A DNA stretch of 64,000 nt from contig NZ_CP109132.1 of assembly GCF_035918015.1 (NCBI RefSeq), positions 5,518,001 to 5,582,000 on the forward strand. The letters run 5' to 3'. Every line of letters starts with the position of its first letter. The first letter of the stretch is position 1. A model generated the notes under the pieces. That model saw nothing but the letters and a program-made list of their open reading frames with translations. It was not told where the DNA came from and made no database searches. A program made the translations under genes and the position numbers. This document shows, piece by piece, positions 42,496 to 52,100 of this stretch. This DNA comes from Streptomyces sp. NBC_01754. Lineage in GTDB: Bacteria; Actinomycetota; Actinomycetes; Streptomycetales; Streptomycetaceae.

Positions 42496-45400
42496 CTAAC
42501 GCTCCTGCTGGTGAGTGGGGCCGAGTTGGAAACCGCCGGTAGACGGGCCGTTGTTGGCCTGCCGTCCCTGCTGGATGCCCCGGCGGAGATTGGTCAGACG
42601 GCCGCGTACGTCATCCGGCGCACGCGAAACCTGAGGTCCGGACTGATGATTCTGCTGCTGAGCGGTGCCCGGCACCAAATTGGCACGCGGGACCCGGCGT
42701 GGCAGTCCGGAAGTGGTGATCCCGCCGGCCGCGGGCTTCTTGGCCCGCTCCGCCTGCCGGACGAGCTCGTCGTTGGGCGAGGCGCGCCAGGAACTGGTAA
42801 CTCCGGTGTCGGCCGCACCGCGACGCGGCATGGCCGGCGCCGGCGGCGCGGCGGGCTCGGGGGCGACCGGCGGCTGCGGCTCGGCGGGTGGCTGTCCGCC
42901 GCCCTGCTGCGGGCCGTGGAACCAGTTGGTCTCCAGCGTGTCGTACAGCGGCGTACGGCCGTCACCCGGACCGGCCGGCGGCAGGGCCTCCGGCTGCTGC
43001 GGCAGCGCGGGCCGGTACTGCTGCTCGGCCTCGGGCGGGGCCGGCGGGCGCGGCGCGCCGAAGTCCGGGGCCTCGTACCGGTGCGGGGCGGGCATCTGCG
43101 GAGCCTGGCCGCCGAAGCCCTGGTCCTGCCGGGGGGCGCCGAAGTCCGGGCGGTCGAACTGAGCGGTGCTCGCCGGATCCGGGAGCTGCGGGAGCTGAGG
43201 GGCCTGGTGGGCCGGGGGGGCGGAGAAGTCCGGGCGGGCGAACTCGGCGGTGGCGGGCGGCTCCTGGCGGTCCTGAGGGGACTGGGGCCGGCCGGGCATG
43301 CCGAACTGCTGGCTCGGGGCGTAGCCGCCGGCCGGGTTCAGCCGGTCGGAGTCGGGCTCCTCGTGACCGCGTGGCGTGTCCATCGGGGCGTGACGGGGGC
43401 CGCCCTGCTCCTCGGTACCCCAGCTCGTGGTCTGCGGACGCTGCGGCTGCGGGTTGCCACCGGGCAGCTCGGCCCGCGGGCCGCCCGCGGGCGGAAGCCG
43501 CCGGGCCGGACCTCCGGACTGCTGGAAGCCGCCCTGCTCGTCCTGGCCGTGCCGGGCCTGCTGCGGCTGAGGGGCCTGCCGGACGGGCGGGCCGCTCTGG
43601 CCGGGCCTGCCGGCCTGGCCGGGTCCCGAGTGACCGAACAGGTTCGGCCGGCCCGAGTCGCCCGTGGACGGGTCCTGCTGGCCGCGGGCGCCCATCCGGG
43701 CGCCGCCGCCGAAGGCGCCGGAGAGACCGCCGCCCTGACGCGGGGCGTCGGCCCGTCCCTGGCCCGGGAGGGCGGGTCCCTGCGGACCGCCCGCCGGGGT
43801 GCCGGGCTGCGGCTGGTGCGGTCCGCCGTCCCGCGAGGGCAGCGCGGCCCGGGGACCCGGAGCCGCACCGACCTGGCCGGGCTGGGGGCCCGCGCCCAGC
43901 CCCTTGGCCGGGGCGCCGCCGGGACCGGCGTGCTGGCCGTTGCCCGCGCCGCCGGCGAGGAGTCCGCCGGGAGCACCGGGCTGCTGGCCCGGGCCCTGCT
44001 TGGGCGGCTGCTTGCCACCGTGCGCGATCTCCATGGGCAGCATGACCAGGGCGGTCGTACCCCCGGAGTCGGAGGGCCGCAGCTGGATCCGGATGCCGTG
44101 GCGCAGGGAGAGCCGGCCGACCACGAACAGACCCATGCGGCGTGAGACGGAGACGTCCACGGTGGGCGGCGAGGCCAGCCGCTCGTTGATCGCCGCCAGG
44201 TCCTCGGGGGAGAGGCCGATGCCGGTGTCGTGGATCTCCACGAGCACCCGCCCGTCGGGCAGCGCGTGACCGGTGACCCGGACCTTCGTCTGCGGCGAGG
44301 AGAAGGAGGTGGCGTTCTCGAGCAGCTCGGCCAGGAGGTGCACGAGGTCGTTGACGACCCGGCCGGCCACTTCGGTGGCGGGCACCGCGGCCAACTCGAT
44401 GCGCTCGTACTGCTCCACCTCCGAGGCGGCGGCGCGGAGCACGTCCACCAGCGGCACGGGGCGGGTCCACCGGCGGCCCGGCTCCTCGCCCGCGAGGACG
44501 AGGAGGTTCTCACCGTTGCGCCGCATACGGGTGGCGAGGTGGTCGAGCTTGAACAGCGAGGACAGCTGGTCCGGGTCGGCCTCGCGGGACTCCAGTTCGG
44601 AGATCAGCGAGAGCTGACGCTGGATGAGGCCCTGGGAGCGGCGCGAGAGGTTGGTGAACATCGCGTTGACGTTGCCCCGCAGCAGGGCCTGCTCGGCGGC
44701 GAGGCGGACCGCCTCGCGGTGCACGTCGTCGAAGGCCGCGGCCACCTGGCCGATCTCGTCCCGGGAGTGCACTCCGACGGACTCGACGGAGGTGTCGACG
44801 TCCTGCGGGTCGGACTCGGACAGCTGCCGGACGAGCTCGGGCAGCCGGTCCTGGGCGACCCGGGTCGCGGTGTCCTGGAGCCGTCGCAGCGAGCGGATCA
44901 TGGACCGCGCCACCACGAAGGCGCCGACCAGCGACACACCGAGGACGACGAGGATCATGGCGCCGTTGAGGATGGCCTCGCGCTGGGACTCGTCGCGGAG
45001 TTCCCGGGCCTTGGTCTCCATCTCGCCGAGGAGGGTCTCCTCGATGGTCTTCATGGCCTGGATCTTGTTGGAGCTCTGGTCGTACCAGTCCATGTACGTG
45101 CGCGAGGTCTTGCCGCCCGCCATGCCCAGCGGGCTGTCCAGCACCTTCTTCGCGTACATGTCGGCCGCGGGGATCTCGGGGTTCCCGCTCTCCAGCGGGG
45201 ACAGCAGCTCGGTGGCGTTGTTGCCGGTGCTCTCGTAGGTCGCCTTGAACGTCTGCTTGGCCTGGGCTTCCTTGACGAGCGCGTTACGGCCGAACGCCTG
45301 GTCGTTGTCGTCCAGCTCGCCCTTGGAGTTCTCGCTGGCGGGCAGCGCCGCCGCGATGACGGCGCGCTGGACCGAGGCGTACTCTTTCGCCGAGGAGAAC

Positions 45401-46197
45401 GCCGCCAGGGCGCGGGTCCGCTTGATCATGTCCGGGCTGCTGGTGGCCTGTGCCATGTCCTGCGAGAGGCCCAGCAGCGAGTTGATCAGCTGGCTGTAGC
45501 GGTCCACCGTGTTGAGGCTGGGCGCGTCCTGGGCGTAGGCGTCCTTGCGGATGCTGGTCAGGTCCCCCAGCTGGTTGCTGATCTGGCTGACGCTCGTGTG
45601 GATGCTGTCCAGTGCCTCGTCGCCCGGGGTGTTGCCGATCTTGTCGGTGGCGTTGAGGAAGGTGCTCTTGGCCCGGTCCGTGCGCTTGCGGGGCTCGGTG
45701 ACCTTGTAGTCGGTGGCCTTGCCGCCGTTCGCCAGGGGGCCGGCCGACTGGTCGCGCTCGTTCTGGAGCGCGTTGGCCAGCAGCGTCGCCTGCTTGGTCA
45801 TCTCGGTGAGCAGCTGCATGTGCTTCAACTGGTCCATGTCGTTCATGGACTGGTTGATGCGCATACCGCCGAGCGAGGTCGCCGCGACCACCGGCAGGGC
45901 CAGCAGGGAGATCAGACGCGTGCTGATGCGCCAGTTGCGCAGCGCCATGCGCGAACCGGTGTCGGAGGGGCCCGAGGGCTCGGTGGAGGGGGTGGCCTCC
46001 GTGCTGCCGCTCGTCGTCGCTCCGGGTCGTTGCGTGTGCTCGCCGCCGCCGCCGTCGGCCGGTCCGGGATTCTGGGCGTGCTGAGCGGAGGCGCCGCGGT
46101 CGCTCTCGCCGCGCGGCTCCTGGTCCGCCGGAGCGTCCCCTCGGCCCTGGCGGGGCTGGGGAGACCCCATGCCATCCCTCTTGAAACGTCCCTGCAC
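42496..46197 (-). CDS. cvnA: Conservon sensor-kinase-like protein CvnA (long form)
   Basis: 1233-aa paralogue of the other CvnA. An 85-residue disordered N-terminus precedes the first TM (about 95-112); the extracytoplasmic sensor domain reaches a second TM near 430, followed by HAMP and the GHKL ATPase domain with HLLAELLENATSFSS, HDTGIGLS and MGLFVVGRLS. The final ~470 residues are a very Pro/Gln/Gly-rich tail with repeated DFGAP/RPDF-like motifs (FARPDFSAPP, FDRPDFGAPR, YEAPDFGAPR), possibly a protein-interaction region. GTG start. Confidence 0.93.
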   Translation of the reverse strand: MQGRFKRDGMGSPQPRQGRGDAPADQEPRGESDRGASAQHAQNPGPADGGGGEHTQRPGATTSGSTEATPSTEPSGPSDTGSRMALRNWRISTRLISLLALPVVAATSLGGMRINQSMNDMDQLKHMQLLTEMTKQATLLANALQNERDQSAGPLANGGKATDYKVTEPRKRTDRAKSTFLNATDKIGNTPGDEALDSIHTSVSQISNQLGDLTSIRKDAYAQDAPSLNTVDRYSQLINSLLGLSQDMAQATSSPDMIKRTRALAAFSSAKEYASVQRAVIAAALPASENSKGELDDNDQAFGRNALVKEAQAKQTFKATYESTGNNATELLSPLESGNPEIPAADMYAKKVLDSPLGMAGGKTSRTYMDWYDQSSNKIQAMKTIEETLLGEMETKARELRDESQREAILNGAMILVVLGVSLVGAFVVARSMIRSLRRLQDTATRVAQDRLPELVRQLSESDPQDVDTSVESVGVHSRDEIGQVAAAFDDVHREAVRLAAEQALLRGNVNAMFTNLSRRSQGLIQRQLSLISELESREADPDQLSSLFKLDHLATRMRRNGENLLVLAGEEPGRRWTRPVPLVDVLRAAASEVEQYERIELAAVPATEVAGRVVNDLVHLLAELLENATSFSSPQTKVRVTGHALPDGRVLVEIHDTGIGLSPEDLAAINERLASPPTVDVSVSRRMGLFVVGRLSLRHGIRIQLRPSDSGGTTALVMLPMEIAHGGKQPPKQGPGQQPGAPGGLLAGGAGNGQHAGPGGAPAKGLGAGPQPGQVGAAPGPRAALPSRDGGPHQPQPGTPAGGPQGPALPGQGRADAPRQGGGLSGAFGGGARMGARGQQDPSTGDSGRPNLFGHSGPGQAGRPGQSGPPVRQAPQPQQARHGQDEQGGFQQSGGPARRLPPAGGPRAELPGGNPQPQRPQTTSWGTEEQGGPRHAPMDTPRGHEEPDSDRLNPAGGYAPSQQFGMPGRPQSPQDRQEPPATAEFARPDFSAPPAHQAPQLPQLPDPASTAQFDRPDFGAPRQDQGFGGQAPQMPAPHRYEAPDFGAPRPPAPPEAEQQYRPALPQQPEALPPAGPGDGRTPLYDTLETNWFHGPQQGGGQPPAEPQPPVAPEPAAPPAPAMPRRGAADTGVTSSWRASPNDELVRQAERAKKPAAGGITTSGLPRRVPRANLVPGTAQQQNHQSGPQVSRAPDDVRGRLTNLRRGIQQGRQANNGPSTGGFQLGPTHQQER

Positions 46198-46778
46198 TAG
46201 CGTCGCAACCTCTGGACCAGGCGTCCCCCCGCGTACAGCGATGGGACGGTGTCGGCGTCGTGGGGCGCTGGACGCGCCCCATGGTGGTCGTGAGTGACCG
46301 GCGTACTTCCCCCTCCCGCCGCCACCCGGCGCTGCGTTGCGCCCCTGCGCGCCGGTCTGAAACCCGCGGCGGTGCGTGGAATTCCAGCACAGTGGCGGAT
46401 CTCCAACAAGGGCCGCGTACCGGGCTGTGACCTGGATGACGCCATGTGATGGGTGCGTAACAAGCCGTGCAGAGCTTTCGGTGCCAAATCGGCTGAAAAG
46501 GTGCTGGTTTCGGAGGGCTGTCCGGTGTCCCAGTCGGCACGATCGGAAGAGGAATGCAAGGTTCGATCCCGCATTGTCCGATTCTCCTCGAGGGGTCGCG
46601 GGTCCGGAATGCGGCGTTTGTCAGTAAGTTCGTGAGCAAACTCACACGGTGATCGTCGGGAGAGCACGGCTTCCGTGGCGCATCGGATGTTTAGCCTGGC
46701 GCTTTGCAGGGATAGCGAATCCGAGAACCGGCGCCCCTTTCCGGGGCGGCGCCCGAGCGACAAGGGCCCGTACGGCAG
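46198..46778. other. Upstream region of the first conservon
   Basis: 581 bases with lower GC than the flanks and no gene I can support. It must hold the cvnA promoter (reading left) and that of the small peptide gene (reading right). Open frames inside lack codon bias and starts with ribosome-binding sites. Confidence 0.5.
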
Positions 46779-46934
46779 ATGAAGACGACGACGTTCCACC
46801 ACCTCGCCAACCCCCGGCGCACCACGCTGGCCCACCTCGAGGAGACCGAGGTGCGGCGGACGCCGGAGCGGCGGGACCGCACCGTCGTCCTGCCCCCGCA
46901 GACGGCCAACCCGCGCCGCACGATCCTGGCCTGA
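46779..46934 (+). CDS. 51-aa peptide with ANPRRT repeats, unknown
   Basis: Short gene, MKTTTFHHLANPRRTTLAHL... ending TANPRRTILA. The octapeptide-like element ANPRRT(T/I)LA occurs twice, at residues 10-18 and 43-51, flanking a charged centre (EETEVRRTPERRDR). Third positions are strongly GC-biased, which supports real coding. The upstream ACGGCAG is a weak ribosome-binding site. I do not recognise a family; it could be a small regulatory or nucleic-acid-binding peptide. Too basic and non-hydrophobic for a signal or membrane peptide. Confidence 0.55.
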   Translation: MKTTTFHHLANPRRTTLAHLEETEVRRTPERRDRTVVLPPQTANPRRTILA

Positions 46935-47094
46935 TGGAGGCCCTCGCCGCGGCGGCCGGCTGAGAGGGACCCGGCGGGGACGCCGCGGACGCGGGTGTGC
47001 GGAGGGCCCTCGTGCGCGCGGCGGCGCCGCTCGCCCGCGTTAGCCTGGAGCGTCAGTCTTCAGCCAGCCAGCAAGTGAGGGGCGACAGCATCCC

Positions 47095-47880
47095 GTGCGC
47101 ATCGCCAGGTTCTCCATCGACGGCAATGTCGCCTTCGGCGCGGTCGAGGGCGAGGGGGCCATCGACTCCGGTGACCTCGTCCTCGACATCATCAAGGGCA
47201 TCCCGTACACCGACTTCGAGCTCTCCGGGACCAAGGTCCCGCTGAAGAAGGTACGGCTGCTGCCCCCCGTGCTCCCCAACAAGGTCGTGGGTATCGGCCG
47301 CAACTACGCGGAGCACGCCGCGGAGACGGGCAACGAGGTGCCGGAGGTGCCGGTCGCCTTCTTCAAGCCCACCACCTCGGTGATCGGCTCCGGCGACGCC
47401 ATCGAGTACCCCTCGTTCTCCCAGGAGCTGCACCACGAGGCCGAGCTGGCCGTGGTGATCGGCCGCATGTGCCGCGAGGTTCCGCGTGAGCGGGTCAGGG
47501 ACGTCGTCTTCGGCTACACCTGCGCCAACGACGTCACCGCCCGCGACGTCCAGCGGCGCGAGGCGCAGTGGGCCCGGGCGAAGGGCTTCGACACGTCCTG
47601 CCCGCTCGGCCCCTGGGTGGAGACCGAACTCGACCCCGGCGACCTGGCCGTCCAGGCCACGGTCAACGGCGTACAGCGCCAGCTGGGCCGTACGAGCGAC
47701 ATGGTCCGCTCGGTCGAGGACCTGGTCGTCCACATCACACAGGCCATGACCCTCCTCCCGGGCGACGTGATCCTCACCGGAACCCCCGCGGGGGTCGGCC
47801 CCCTGCACGTCGGCGACGAAGTCGCCGTCACCATCGAAGGCATCGGCACTCTCACCAACAAGGTGATCAAGCGTGGTTAA
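47095..47880 (+). CDS. Fumarylacetoacetate hydrolase family protein
   Basis: 261-aa FAH-fold hydrolase/isomerase/decarboxylase of the 2-hydroxyhepta-2,4-dienedioate isomerase type. It has [12 protein letters not shown] at the start of the domain, the Mg2+ ligands in [11 protein letters not shown] (two Glu) and CANDVTARD (Asp), and the closing [19 protein letters not shown]. The substrate is a short oxo-dicarboxylate, perhaps oxaloacetate or acylpyruvate in central metabolism. It starts with GTG and overlaps gltX by eight bases, the arrangement conserved in Streptomyces. Confidence 0.9.
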   Translation: MRIARFSIDGNVAFGAVEGEGAIDSGDLVLDIIKGIPYTDFELSGTKVPLKKVRLLPPVLPNKVVGIGRNYAEHAAETGNEVPEVPVAFFKPTTSVIGSGDAIEYPSFSQELHHEAELAVVIGRMCREVPRERVRDVVFGYTCANDVTARDVQRREAQWARAKGFDTSCPLGPWVETELDPGDLAVQATVNGVQRQLGRTSDMVRSVEDLVVHITQAMTLLPGDVILTGTPAGVGPLHVGDEVAVTIEGIGTLTNKVIKRG

Positions 47881-49345
47881 CGCACCAGTCCGCGTCCGTT
47901 TCTGTCCCTCCCCGACCGGCAACCCCCACGTGGGCCTGGTTCGCACCGCCCTGTTCAACTGGGCGTTCGCCCGGCACCACCAGGGCACCCTGGTCTTCCG
48001 CATCGAGGACACCGACACGGCCCGCGACTCCGAGGAGTCCTACGAGCAGCTCCTCGACTCGATGCGCTGGCTCGGCCTCGACTGGGACGAGGGCCCCGGG
48101 ACCGGCGGCCCGCACGCCCCGTACCGCCAGTCGCAGCGGACGGACCTCTACCAGGACGTCGCCGCCAAGCTCCTGGACGCGGGGTACGCGTACCCCTGCT
48201 ACTGCACCACCGAGGAGCTCGACACCCGTCGTGACGCGGCGCGCGCGGCCGGCCGGCCGTCGGGGTACGACGGCCACTGCCGCGACCTGGACGACGAGCG
48301 GAAGGCCGCGTACGAGGCGGAGGGGCGCACCTCGATCATCCGCTTCCGGATGCCCGACGAGGCGATCACCTTCACCGACCTGGTCCGCGGCGAGATCACC
48401 GTCCAGCCGGAGAACGTCCCGGACTACGGCATCGTCCGCGCCAACGGGGCCCCGCTCTACACACTGGTCAACCCGGTCGACGACGCGCTGATGGAGATCA
48501 CCCACGTCCTGCGCGGCGAGGACCTGCTCTCCTCCACCCCCCGCCAGATCGCGCTCTACCGGGCCCTGATCGAGCTGGGCGTCGCCAAGGAGATCCCCGC
48601 CTTCGGCCACCTCCCGTACGTCATGGGCGAAGGCAACAAGAAGCTCTCCAAGCGCGATCCGCAGGCCTCCCTCAACCTCTACCGCGAGCGCGGCTTCCTG
48701 CCCGAGGGGCTGCTCAACTACCTCTCGCTGCTGGGCTGGTCCATCGCCGAGGACCGCGACATCTTCTCCCGCGACGAGCTGGTCGCCGCGTTCGACATCG
48801 CCGACGTCAACGCCAACCCGGCCCGCTTCGACCTGAGGAAGTGCGAGCACGTCAACGCCGAGCACCTGCGCGCGATGGACGTGAAGGCGTTCACCGAGGC
48901 GTGCGGCCCCTGGCTGAAGGCCCCGTTCGCCCCGTGGGCGCCCGAGGCCTTCGACGCGGAGCAGTTCGCCGAGATCGCCCCGCACGCCCAGACCCGGGTG
49001 ACGGTGCTCTCGGACATCACGGCCAACGTCGACTTCCTCTTCCTGGAGGAGCCGGTCCAGGACGAGGCGTCCTGGAACAAGGCGATGAAGGAGGGCTCCG
49101 ACGCCCTGCTCGTCACGGCCCGCGCCGAACTGCTCGCCGCCGAGTGGAACGCCGAGGCGCTCAAGGCGGCCGTGCTGGCCGCCGGCGAGCAGCACGGCCT
49201 CAAGCTCGGCAAGGCGCAGGCCCCGGTCCGCGTCGCCGTCACCGGCCGCACGGTCGGGCTGCCGCTCTTCGAGTCCCTGGAGGTCCTGGGCCGGGAGAAG
49301 ACGATCGCCCGCGTCGACGCCGCGCTGGCGAAGCTGGCCGCGTAG
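47873..49345 (+). CDS. gltX: Glutamyl-tRNA synthetase (probably non-discriminating)
   Basis: 490-aa class I aminoacyl-tRNA synthetase. The HIGH motif appears as PTGNPHVG (about residues 14-21), KMSKS as KKLSKRD (about 261), and the helical anticodon-binding part fills the C-terminal third. Streptomyces lack GlnRS, so this enzyme is expected to charge both tRNA-Glu and tRNA-Gln, the latter being converted by GatCAB. Consistent with that, genes for exactly those two tRNAs lie about 1 kb downstream. GTG start overlapping the FAH gene. Confidence 0.95.
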   Translation: MVNAPVRVRFCPSPTGNPHVGLVRTALFNWAFARHHQGTLVFRIEDTDTARDSEESYEQLLDSMRWLGLDWDEGPGTGGPHAPYRQSQRTDLYQDVAAKLLDAGYAYPCYCTTEELDTRRDAARAAGRPSGYDGHCRDLDDERKAAYEAEGRTSIIRFRMPDEAITFTDLVRGEITVQPENVPDYGIVRANGAPLYTLVNPVDDALMEITHVLRGEDLLSSTPRQIALYRALIELGVAKEIPAFGHLPYVMGEGNKKLSKRDPQASLNLYRERGFLPEGLLNYLSLLGWSIAEDRDIFSRDELVAAFDIADVNANPARFDLRKCEHVNAEHLRAMDVKAFTEACGPWLKAPFAPWAPEAFDAEQFAEIAPHAQTRVTVLSDITANVDFLFLEEPVQDEASWNKAMKEGSDALLVTARAELLAAEWNAEALKAAVLAAGEQHGLKLGKAQAPVRVAVTGRTVGLPLFESLEVLGREKTIARVDAALAKLAA

Positions 49346-49360
49346 CGGACCACCGCCTTC

Positions 49361-49408
49361 AACGCCCGTGGGGTGGCTGCCCGGCCGGGCAGCCACCCCA
49401 CGGGCGTT
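49361..49408. terminator. gltX terminator
   Basis: Two perfectly complementary 24-base arms, 49361-49384 and 49385-49408, meet with no spacer (the loop is formed from the innermost GCCCGGCCGGGC). It lies 15 bases after the gltX stop. Confidence 0.88.
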
Positions 49409-49492
49409 CCGCCGTGTTCTCGCGTCATGGCTGAGCCACGCGAGGGCCGGACCACGGGTATCCGGGAGTGTCCGCGTGGGTAGGTTCGCCGT

Positions 49493-50212
49493 ATGGCCAT
49501 CCGCGCGGTCCTCTGGGACATCGACGACACGATCTTCGACTACTCCGGAGCCGACCGCATCGGCATGCGCAAGCACCTGGAGGGCGAGGGCTTCCCCGAG
49601 GAGTACGACTCCCTGGAACGGGCGCTCGACGCGTGGAAGGCCGTCACGGACGTGCACTGGGCGCGTTTCGCCGCCGGGGAGACCGACTTCCAGGGGCAGC
49701 GCCGTGAGCGCGTGCGGGAGTTCCTGGGGCGACGGCTGAGCGACGGGGAGGCCGACAGCTGGTTCGGCCGGCACGCCGCACACTACGAGGCCGCGTGGAG
49801 CCTCTTCCCGGACGTCCTGCCGGTGCTGGACCGGCTGGCCGGGAGCTTCCGTCACGCCGTCCTGTCGAACGCCGGCATCCACAACCAGGACCGCAAGCTG
49901 CGCACGCTCGGGGTGCGGGACCGTTTCGAGGCCGTGGTCTGCGCGGTCGAACTGGGCCTGGCCAAGCCGCACCCGGGGGCCTTCCACGCCGCGTGCGAGG
50001 CGATGGCGCTCGACCCGCACGAGGTGGCGTACGTGGGTGACGAACCCGACATCGACGCGGGCGGCGCGGTGGCCGCCGGACTCACGGGGATCTGGCTGGA
50101 CCGGCGCGGGCGCGGCGGACGCCCCGAGCTGACCCGGATCACCGGCCTGGACGACCTCCCCGCCCTGCTGGCGGGCAATACCCGTTTTGGAGCGCCGGAC
50201 ACCTTCGGGTAA
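49493..50212 (+). CDS. HAD-family hydrolase
   Basis: 239-aa haloacid-dehalogenase-like phosphatase. Motif I WDIDDTIFD (nucleophile Asp9 and Asp11), motif II VLSNAG, motif III Lys in LGLAKPHPGAF, and motif IV VGDEPDIDAGGA are all present, with a helical C1 cap between I and II. It probably dephosphorylates a small metabolite; the substrate is unknown. It sits between gltX and the tRNA array, with its own short leader. Confidence 0.92.
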   Translation: MAIRAVLWDIDDTIFDYSGADRIGMRKHLEGEGFPEEYDSLERALDAWKAVTDVHWARFAAGETDFQGQRRERVREFLGRRLSDGEADSWFGRHAAHYEAAWSLFPDVLPVLDRLAGSFRHAVLSNAGIHNQDRKLRTLGVRDRFEAVVCAVELGLAKPHPGAFHAACEAMALDPHEVAYVGDEPDIDAGGAVAAGLTGIWLDRRGRGGRPELTRITGLDDLPALLAGNTRFGAPDTFG

Positions 50213-50297
50213 TGTTCTTCCTGCGCCGCCCGAGCGGGCCGGAAGATTCGGTCGGGAAGCGCACACAGAGACAAAGCCCTCAGGGGTTGCGTTTCAG

Positions 50298-50369
50298 TGG
50301 GCTATGGTGTAATTGGCAACACTACGGTTTCTGGTACCGTCATTCTAGGTTCGAGTCCTGGTAGCCCAG
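50298..50369 (+). tRNA. tRNA-Gln (CTG)
   Basis: 72-base cloverleaf. The acceptor stem TGGGCTA pairs with TAGCCCA, the anticodon loop reads TTCTGGT (CTG anticodon), and the T loop is GGTTCGAGTCC. The discriminator base is G; CCA is not encoded. Identical to the second copy. Confidence 0.97.
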
Positions 50370-50388
50370 CGCAAGACCGAAGTAGCAA

Positions 50389-50461
50389 GCCCCCGTTGTG
50401 TAGCGGCCTAGCACGCTGCCCTCTCACGGCAGTAGCGCCGGTTCGAATCCGGTCGGGGGTA
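50389..50461 (+). tRNA. tRNA-Glu (CTC)
   Basis: 73-base cloverleaf. Acceptor GCCCCCG pairs with CGGGGGT, the anticodon stem-loop is CTGCC-CTCTCAC-GGCAG (CTC anticodon), and the T arm is CCGGTTCGAATCCGG. Discriminator A. Confidence 0.97.
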
Positions 50462-50546
50462 CAGATCCATCCTGCGAGAACGTCTGGGTCGCACCCATGT
50501 TCACGCGGTGAAACCATCCGGCTGTCGCTGGATGAGGATCGCTAGG

Positions 50547-50619
50547 GCCCCCGTTGTGTAGCGGCCTAGCACGCTGCCCTCTCACGGCAGTAGCGCCGGT
50601 TCGAATCCGGTCGGGGGTA
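50547..50619 (+). tRNA. tRNA-Glu (CTC), copy 2
   Basis: Same 73-base sequence as the first tRNA-Glu, but with unrelated flanks, so it is not part of the Gln-Glu duplicated unit. Confidence 0.97.
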
Positions 50620-50631
50620 CGAGTACCACCA

Positions 50632-50703
50632 TGGGCTATGGTGTAATTGGCAACACTACGGTTTCTGGTACCGTCATTCTAGGTTCGAGTCCTGGTAGCC
50701 CAG
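50632..50703 (+). tRNA. tRNA-Gln (CTG), copy 2
   Basis: Identical to the first tRNA-Gln gene. It is followed by the same 18-19-base spacer before the next tRNA-Glu. Confidence 0.97.
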
Positions 50704-50722
50704 CGCAAGACCGAAGTAGCAG

Positions 50723-50795
50723 GCCCCCGTTGTGTAGCGGCCTAGCACGCTGCCCTCTCACGGCAGTAGCGCCGGTTCGAATCCGGTCGGGGGTA
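50723..50795 (+). tRNA. tRNA-Glu (CTC), copy 3
   Basis: Third identical tRNA-Glu, closing the array. A hairpin terminator follows within 20 bases. Confidence 0.97.
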
Positions 50796-50812
50796 CAACA
50801 CGGCAGTACGGG

Positions 50813-50839
50813 AAGGCCCTTCACCTGGTGGAGGGCCTT
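50813..50839 (+). terminator. tRNA array terminator
   Basis: AAGGCCCT at 50813-50820 pairs with AGGGCCTT at 50832-50839, with an inner CACC/GGTG pairing and a following TTCG. It closes the tRNA transcription unit. Confidence 0.8.
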
Positions 50840-51208
50840 TCGCTGTTCCGGCGCCGGGCGGCTCAGGTGATCTCGTGACGCCGCGCCGCCTGCCCGTCCC
50901 AGGACGTCATCTCCCGTATGGTCCGGGCGCGTTGGGCGCGGTGGTTCACCTTGCGGGCGCAGTTGGGGCGCGCCCGTGGTGCGGCGCGTGCTCCGGCGGC
51001 CGGGGCGCGGGGCCGGTTCGCGTACCGTGCCGCGCCGGTGGGGCCGTCCGGGGGGAAGTCACCGGCGCCGTCCGGGAGATGGCACCGGACGAAGTGGCCA
51101 TGGGGCGGAGTACGGGACGGAGGGGGCCGCCACGGCGCTGGGGCGGCCTGGAGAAGGAGCCGGCCTCGGGAGAAGGGCCGGTCCGGGGGAGGGGGCGGGC
51201 CTGCCGGC
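50840..51208. other. Gap between tRNA array and ndgR
   Basis: 369 bases of very GC-rich, guanine-skewed sequence. Open frames on both strands are Arg/Gly/Ala low-complexity and lack starts with ribosome-binding sites. I see no gene or clear signal here. Confidence 0.5.
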
Positions 51209-51925
51209 TCAGCCCGTGCGGCGCAGTGCCTCGCTCAGCCGCGCGGCCGAGTCGATGACGGCCTGGGCGTGCATCCGGCCCGGGTGGCGGGTCAACCGCT
51301 CGATCGGCCCGGAGACGGAGACCGCCGCGACCACCCGGTTCGAGGGTCCCCGCACCGGCGCGGAGACCGAGGCGACGCCCGGTTCGCGCTCACCGATCGA
51401 CTGGGCCCAGCCCCGCCGCCGTACGCCCGAGAGGGCCGTCGCCGTGAAACGCGCCCCTTGCAGGCCCCGGTGCAGGCGCTCCGGTTCCTCCCAGGCCATC
51501 AGGATCTGCGCGGAGGAGCCCGCCTTCATGGTGAGCGTGGAGCCGACCGGCACGGTGTCCCGCAGTCCGGACAGCCGCTCCGCCGCCGCCACGCAGATGC
51601 GCATGTCGCCCTGGCGCCGGTAGAGCTGGGCGCTCTCACCGGTGATGTCGCGCAGATGTGTGAGTACGGGTCCCGCCGTCGCCAGGAGGCGGTCCTCGCC
51701 GGCCGCGGCGGCGAGTTCCGCCAACCGGGGGCCGAGGATGAACCGGCCCTGCATGTCCCTCGCCACCATGCGGTGGTGTTCGAGTGCCACGGCCAGACGA
51801 TGTGCCGTCGGCCGTGCGAGCCCTGTCGCCGCGACCAGTCCGGCGAGGGTGGCCGGACCGGACTCCAGGGCGCTCAATACCAGAGCTGCCTTGTCGAGAA
51901 CGCCGACGCCGCTAGAGTTGTCCAT
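51209..51925 (-). CDS. ndgR: IclR-family regulator NdgR
   Basis: 238-aa IclR regulator, the same length as NdgR/AreB of Streptomyces. The winged HTH (about 8-65: GVLDKAALVLSALES, TLAGLVAATGLARPTAHRLAVAL) precedes the IclR effector domain with SAQLYRRQGDMRICVAAAE and GSTLTMKAGSSAQILMAW. NdgR controls leucine and other amino-acid biosynthesis and links it to antibiotic production. It is divergent from leuC, its known target, across 175 bases that contain an imperfect dyad TCTCAC-N3-GTGAAA close to its start. Confidence 0.94.
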   Translation of the reverse strand: MDNSSGVGVLDKAALVLSALESGPATLAGLVAATGLARPTAHRLAVALEHHRMVARDMQGRFILGPRLAELAAAAGEDRLLATAGPVLTHLRDITGESAQLYRRQGDMRICVAAAERLSGLRDTVPVGSTLTMKAGSSAQILMAWEEPERLHRGLQGARFTATALSGVRRRGWAQSIGEREPGVASVSAPVRGPSNRVVAAVSVSGPIERLTRHPGRMHAQAVIDSAARLSEALRRTG

Positions 51926-52100
51926 ACGACGATACTCGCGTCTCACTCTGTGAAACGCAAGTTCAATTTTCTCCAGAAGTTGCGAACCTGTACCGGCGGC
52001 CGCACCACGGCTCGTAGTCGCCGTCCCGCTCGGGGGTGCGGGCGGTGGCGCACCGATATCTCTAGTTGGGCCGGCGAGGATGCCGGCCGGAGGGAAAGCG

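Larger units (their letters stand above)
50298..50795 (+). repeat. Duplicated tRNA-Gln/tRNA-Glu unit
   Basis: The 164-base unit 50298-50461 (Gln, spacer, Glu) recurs at 50632-50795 with a single difference in the spacer (A at 50388, G at 50722). The identity of the non-functional spacer shows a recent or conversion-maintained tandem duplication around the middle tRNA-Glu. Confidence 0.92.
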
